A DNA stretch of 8,373 bases from Clostridiales bacterium. GTDB taxonomy: Bacteria; Bacillota; Clostridia; Lachnospirales; JAITVM01. Positions 6,551 to 8,373 of the stretch are shown here, piece after piece (the first letter of the stretch is position 1; each line of letters begins with the position of its first letter). The DNA lies in the NCBI GenBank assembly GCA_031285815.1, contig JAITVM010000113.1, positions 1 through 8,373 of the forward strand, in the 5' to 3' direction. Made by a program: the position numbers and the translations under genes. Under the pieces are notes generated by a model. The model worked only from the letters and a program-made list of their open reading frames with translations, did no database searches and was not told the origin of the DNA.

Positions 6551-6871
6551 TCAGTTACCCCCTAGCACTAAATTTTCAGAAATGGCTACTAAATGTTTTA
6601 TGCGGCCAACCTCTAGCTTTAAAACTTCGGAGCCCTCAGGGGTTAATGTATAGACCCTCCTGCGTTTGTCATTGCTGGGGACTTCGCAAATTAATTTTTG
6701 TTTAAGCAAATTATCAATTGCACCATACATTGTGCCGGCGGCAACCCGTACCTTGTTGTTGCTTAGCTCCTCTACCCTCTGCATTATTGCATAACCATGA
6801 GAAGGTTCTATCAGGGAAAGCATTATATAGAATGTTGTTTCTGTTAAGGGCAGTAATTTATTAAGGTTCAC
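6551..6871 (-). CDS. PadR family transcriptional repressor (second operon)
   Basis: This 106-residue PadR-type winged-helix protein has helix 1-2 LTETTFYIMLSLIEPSHGYAI (motif PSHGYAIMQRVEEL, about 23-36), recognition helix AAGTMYGAIDNLLKQKLI (44-61) and wing NDKRRRVYTLTPEG (67-80). A C-terminal dimerisation helix (about 82-100) follows. The start is the GTG at 6871: GGAGG (6883-6879) precedes it by exactly 7 nt. The longer ATG start at 6898 would put this site inside the gene and add nine residues not typical of the family. It should repress its own operon through the paired sites at 6900-6948. It shares little sequence with the first PadR beyond family motifs, so the two are not a recent duplication. 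Confidence 0.9.
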   Translation of the reverse strand: MNLNKLLPLTETTFYIMLSLIEPSHGYAIMQRVEELSNNKVRVAAGTMYGAIDNLLKQKLICEVPSNDKRRRVYTLTPEGSEVLKLEVGRIKHLVAISENLVLGGN

Positions 6872-6899
6872 TTTTATTCCTCCAATATACAGCTGCACA

Positions 6900-6920
6900 A
6901 TATATCGTTTGACTGTATAT
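6900..6920 (-). promoter_or_regulatory. PadR operator site 1 (over the transcription start)
   Basis: On the plus strand the 21-bp site reads ATATATCGT, then TTG, then ACTGTATAT. It is identical to site 2 except for the three central bases. It lies just downstream of the -10 hexamer, where transcription of the PadR operon should begin, so occupancy would block initiation. The 28-bp centre-to-centre distance to site 2 is about 2.7 helical turns. Confidence 0.65.
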
Positions 6921-6924
6921 TTGA

Positions 6925-6953
6925 ATTATATATCGTCAAACTGTATATGTCAA
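6925..6953 (-). promoter_or_regulatory. Consensus sigma-A promoter of the PadR-DUF2812-esterase operon
   Basis: On the minus strand, TTGACA (6953-6948), a 17-bp spacer and TATAAT (6930-6925) match the housekeeping consensus at all twelve positions. Such a strong promoter normally needs repression, which fits the two overlapping operator-like repeats. The predicted start near 6918 leaves a leader of about 45 nt before the GTG at 6871. Confidence 0.85.
6928..6948 (-). promoter_or_regulatory. PadR operator site 2 (within promoter spacer)
   Basis: On the plus strand the site reads ATATATCGT, then CAA, then ACTGTATAT. The centre CAA is the reverse complement of the TTG in site 1. It fills the spacer between -35 and -10 and overlaps both hexamers, the classical position for a repressor. 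The ATAT-rich ends with a T-N3-A core resemble PadR-type dyads. Confidence 0.65.
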
Positions 6954-6981
6954 TAGAATATTGTGGAATACATTTAGGCCG

Positions 6982-6990
6982 TGATATAAT
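6982..6990 (+). promoter_or_regulatory. Extended -10 promoter of the truncated lipoprotein gene
   Basis: TGA followed directly by TATAAT (6985-6990) forms an extended -10. A poor -35, TTGTGG (6961-6966), lies 18 bp upstream. The element is 24 bp upstream of the ATG at 7015 and diverges from the PadR promoter; the nearest PadR operator-like site ends at 6948, so shared control is possible but not evident. Confidence 0.45.
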
Positions 6991-7014
6991 ATTTAGAAAT
7001 AGGCGGTGGTTAAA

Positions 7015-7173
7015 ATGAAATATATAAGGGCCTTTGCCTCATATATTTTGGCATTGTTTCTATGCTCTTGCGCCACGAAAAATGAGGAATATAAAATAAC
7101 ACTTGATAACAAAATATTTTCAGTAGATATGGTTAATAAAGAGATCTCATCTGATGGGCAGATATATAATTAA
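7015..7173 (+). pseudogene. Truncated lipoprotein (52 residues)
   Basis: The ATG follows a weak GGCGGTGG site. The product has a typical lipoprotein signal: MKYIRAF, a hydrophobic stretch (ASYILALFL) and a lipobox LCSC with Cys19 as the likely lipidated residue. A mature part, KNEEYKITLDNKIFSVDM and NKEISSDGQIYN, then stops at TAA. Clostridial lipoproteins with this kind of start usually continue as a beta-rich domain after the 'DGQIYN'-like strand, so the gene looks cut short. Downstream frames do not obviously restore it. It could also be a genuine short lipopeptide; promoter and signal are intact. Confidence 0.5.
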
Positions 7174-7204
7174 AGATGTATTGATTTAGCATACCCTTTG
7201 GCAT

Positions 7205-7294
7205 ATGTGTTCTGGCTGCGCTGAAAATGCGCTGAAGTGGCAACTGGTTGGTTTGCAAAATGCCAAGTGGGGGCTGATATATAAGGTAGGTTGA
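7205..7294 (+). other. Possible 29-codon frame or gene-end remnant before the AlkZ-related gene
   Basis: The frame from ATG 7205 to TGA 7294 encodes MCSGCAENALKWQLVGLQNA followed by KWGLIYKVG. Its balanced, Trp-containing composition looks coding, but there is no ribosome binding site. It shares the frame of the next gene, separated only by TGA GGC. It may be the tail of a deleted gene, perhaps the one whose start is the truncated lipoprotein, or chance. I do not recognise the sequence. Confidence 0.25.
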
Positions 7295-7297
7295 GGC

Positions 7298-7990
7298 ATG
7301 GTAAAAAATTATGAAGAATTTTGTACGGAGTTGGTTAAGGCTGGCTTTTCTATGGCATCTGGTGGAAATAGCGATGGCATTTTTAGTTTAATTGAGCATG
7401 GATGGAATGATACCCCTATAGATAGCCCTATACAATGGCATACAGGTGATAAAGACACCGACCCATGGGAATGGCGTATAAGGGTTTTAGATGAGCGCAA
7501 CGATATTGCCTATGCAAAATTATTTTTTAAAAAGGCTGGGTATATAACTAAAGAGTGGTATCCATATTTTCTTGCCGCCCGCAGAAAAAATAAGGGCTTT
7601 GAGGAGGAGTATTCTGACGGGTCCATAAGCCATTATGCAAAGCGTATTTATGATACGGTTGTAAAAAATGAATACTTGCCGCTGCATGAAATTAAAAAGG
7701 CGGCTGGTTTTGGGCCGGAAGACAAAACTAAATTTGATAGTGCGTTAACCGAGCTGCAAATGAAATTGTATTTAACTATTTGTGGCCGGCGCCAAAAAGC
7801 TATACGGGCAGGCAGTGAAGGGTGGCCGTCTACAGTATTTTGTTCCGTTGAAAAATTTTTTGGTGACAGTGTATTTGAAAAAGCAGGGCTTATTAGTGCA
7901 AATGAGGCGATAGATAAAATAACAGCCCAGATATATATGCTTAACCCCGGTGCACCAAAAAAGAAGGTAGAAAAATTTATCAAAGGGTAG
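7298..7990 (+). CDS. AlkZ-related protein (winged-helix DNA glycosylase-like family)
   Basis: The 230-residue protein matches, from memory, a widespread Clostridia family labelled AlkZ-related. Features are YEEFCTELVKAGFSMASGG (5-23), IQWHTGDKDTDPWEWRIRVL (45-64), DIAYAKLFFKKAGYITKEWY (69-88), YPYFLAARR, a helix-turn region FDSALTELQMKLYLTICGRRQ (about 147-167) and STVFCSVEKFFG (about 179-190). It ends in NPGAPKKKVEKFIKG. The aromatic WHTGD/DPWEWR block is highly characteristic. AlkZ proper is a DNA glycosylase that unhooks interstrand crosslinks, but this short family lacks the full-length fold and a visible QxQ catalytic motif, so repair activity is only a relationship, not a prediction. 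The start at 7298 is supported by conservation of the following residues and AAGGTAGG upstream; the site is loosely spaced. A hairpin at 8054-8074 can terminate it. Confidence 0.7.
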   Translation: MVKNYEEFCTELVKAGFSMASGGNSDGIFSLIEHGWNDTPIDSPIQWHTGDKDTDPWEWRIRVLDERNDIAYAKLFFKKAGYITKEWYPYFLAARRKNKGFEEEYSDGSISHYAKRIYDTVVKNEYLPLHEIKKAAGFGPEDKTKFDSALTELQMKLYLTICGRRQKAIRAGSEGWPSTVFCSVEKFFGDSVFEKAGLISANEAIDKITAQIYMLNPGAPKKKVEKFIKG

Positions 7991-8053
7991 GGAATGTTTT
8001 ATTTTTATACGGATTAATTGTTCATATGAAATCTGATTTATTAGTTATTGTCA

Positions 8054-8074
8054 GGCGGCGGCTTACGGGCCGCC
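8054..8074 (+). terminator. GC hairpin in right repeat, likely terminator of the AlkZ-related gene
   Basis: GGCGGC (8054-8059) pairs with GCCGCC (8069-8074) around a 9-nt loop and is followed by TCAATAATTT. It lies 63 bp after the stop codon at 7990. It is the mirror partner of the hairpin at 563-583 and marks the inner end of the right repeat. Confidence 0.5.
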
Positions 8075-8105
8075 TCAATAATTTCATCAGAAATACCTAA
8101 CCCCT

Positions 8106-8235
8106 TCAAAGTTTAGATAGTTTCGGCGGAATCCGGCCCCCCGGGCAAATAGCGCCTGCGCTATTTCACATAGCACGCGCGGTTTTGCCCCCACTATGTT
8201 TCCCTCTAAAACAGCCATATTTTTCACATCTTTTT
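8106..8235 (-). mobile_element. Structured 130-bp insert in the right repeat (possible MITE-like unit)
   Basis: This segment is missing from the otherwise matching left copy, where the flanks join directly. TGA occurs at both junctions, which fits either insertion with a 3-bp duplication or deletion between 3-bp repeats in the left copy. It holds nested symmetry: AAATAGCG (8147-8154) with CGCTATTT (8159-8166) around a 4-nt loop, an outer GGGCAAA (8143-8149) with TTTGCCC (8184-8190), and ACATAG/CTATGT arms (8168-8173, 8194-8199). Some arms compete, as in RNA switches or transposase-recognised ends. No terminal inverted repeat is clear. Confidence 0.35.
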
Positions 8236-8373
8236 CATTCTCTTTGAAATTCCCATGCCCTCTCTGGAACATTTCCCAAATTGGCTTAATTTTGTTATAT
8301 AAACCTTAATTCTTTAATCACATCAAAAATTCTACCGCTCTGTTTTATCTACCCCTTTAAAATCAAATAACCC

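Larger units (their letters stand above)
8054..8370 (-). repeat. Right copy of the inverted repeat, long form
   Basis: Mirrors the left copy at 450-592 through blocks of 38, 17, 19 and 12 nt (8068-8105, 8235-8251, 8269-8287, 8359-8370). It contains about 130 nt absent from the left copy (8106-8235) and a longer gap before the outermost block, so it probably represents the fuller version. The outer end may extend past the window. No gene is convincing in 7991-8373: the only notable frame, 8272-8087 on the minus strand (61 residues, with MAVLEGNIVGAKPRVLCEIA), largely coincides with the structured insert and lacks a ribosome binding site. Confidence 0.7.

Noticed and set aside
6872..6898. ATG at 6898 as start of the second PadR gene
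   Set aside because: GGAGG at 6883-6879 is 7 nt before the GTG at 6871 and the extra nine residues are not typical of PadR N-termini.
8087..8272. Minus-strand 61-codon frame in the right repeat
   Set aside because: It is mostly the palindromic insert, is absent from the left copy, and has no convincing ribosome binding site. A short translated peptide cannot be excluded.
1..8373. tRNA, rRNA, CRISPR array, complete insertion sequence or integrase
   Set aside because: No regular spacer-repeat array, no cloverleaf with a CCA-like end, no rRNA-like block and no transposase or recombinase motifs were seen on either strand.

Overview
The window looks like a chromosomal accessory region of a low-to-mid GC anaerobic Bacillota (Clostridia-like). 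The evidence is strong AGGAGG-type ribosome binding sites, frequent ATA codons, textbook TTGACA/TATAAT promoters, and families typical of that group: PadR, DUF1700 (HAAS), DUF4097, DUF2812, 7TMR-DISM kinases and AlkZ-related proteins. A partial gene at the left edge resembles small proteins found beside collagen-like spore-surface proteins, which hints at a spore former. The species cannot be named from the sequence.

Layout: (1) 1-266, minus strand: partial N-terminal part of that spore-surface-associated-like protein. (2) About 450-590: left copy of an imperfect inverted repeat ending in a GC hairpin. Its mirror copy lies at about 8054-8370, so the pair brackets everything between. (3) 611-1993, minus: membrane sensor with a 7TMR-DISM module and a histidine-kinase phosphoacceptor helix, but no ATPase domain. 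(4) 2206-2538, minus: small winged-helix protein like the N-terminus of phage or plasmid replication proteins, with its own promoter and terminator. (5) 2755-4653, plus: tightly coupled operon of a PadR repressor, a HAAS/DUF1700 membrane protein and a membrane-anchored beta-helical DUF4097 protein. (6) 4679-6871, minus: a second PadR operon, PadR, then DUF2812 membrane protein, then exported erythromycin-esterase-like protein, convergent on the first. (7) 7015-7294, plus: a truncated lipoprotein and a small orphan frame, probably gene remnants. (8) 7298-7990, plus: AlkZ-related protein. (9) 7991-8373: no convincing gene; it holds the right copy of the inverted repeat, which carries about 130 bp of extra, highly structured sequence.

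How the parts may work together: the two PadR operons have similar logic (winged-helix repressor, membrane protein with a cytoplasmic N-terminal domain, exported effector), but their accessory proteins are unrelated. The best-supported regulatory feature is at 6900-6953. There a consensus promoter is overlaid by two near-identical 21-bp sites that differ only in the central three bases, one between -35 and -10 and one at the predicted transcription start. This strongly suggests autorepression of the PadR-DUF2812-esterase operon. The points most worth following up are this operator pair, the esterase operon, the flanking inverted repeats with the structured insert, and the ATPase-less kinase that stops next to one repeat copy.
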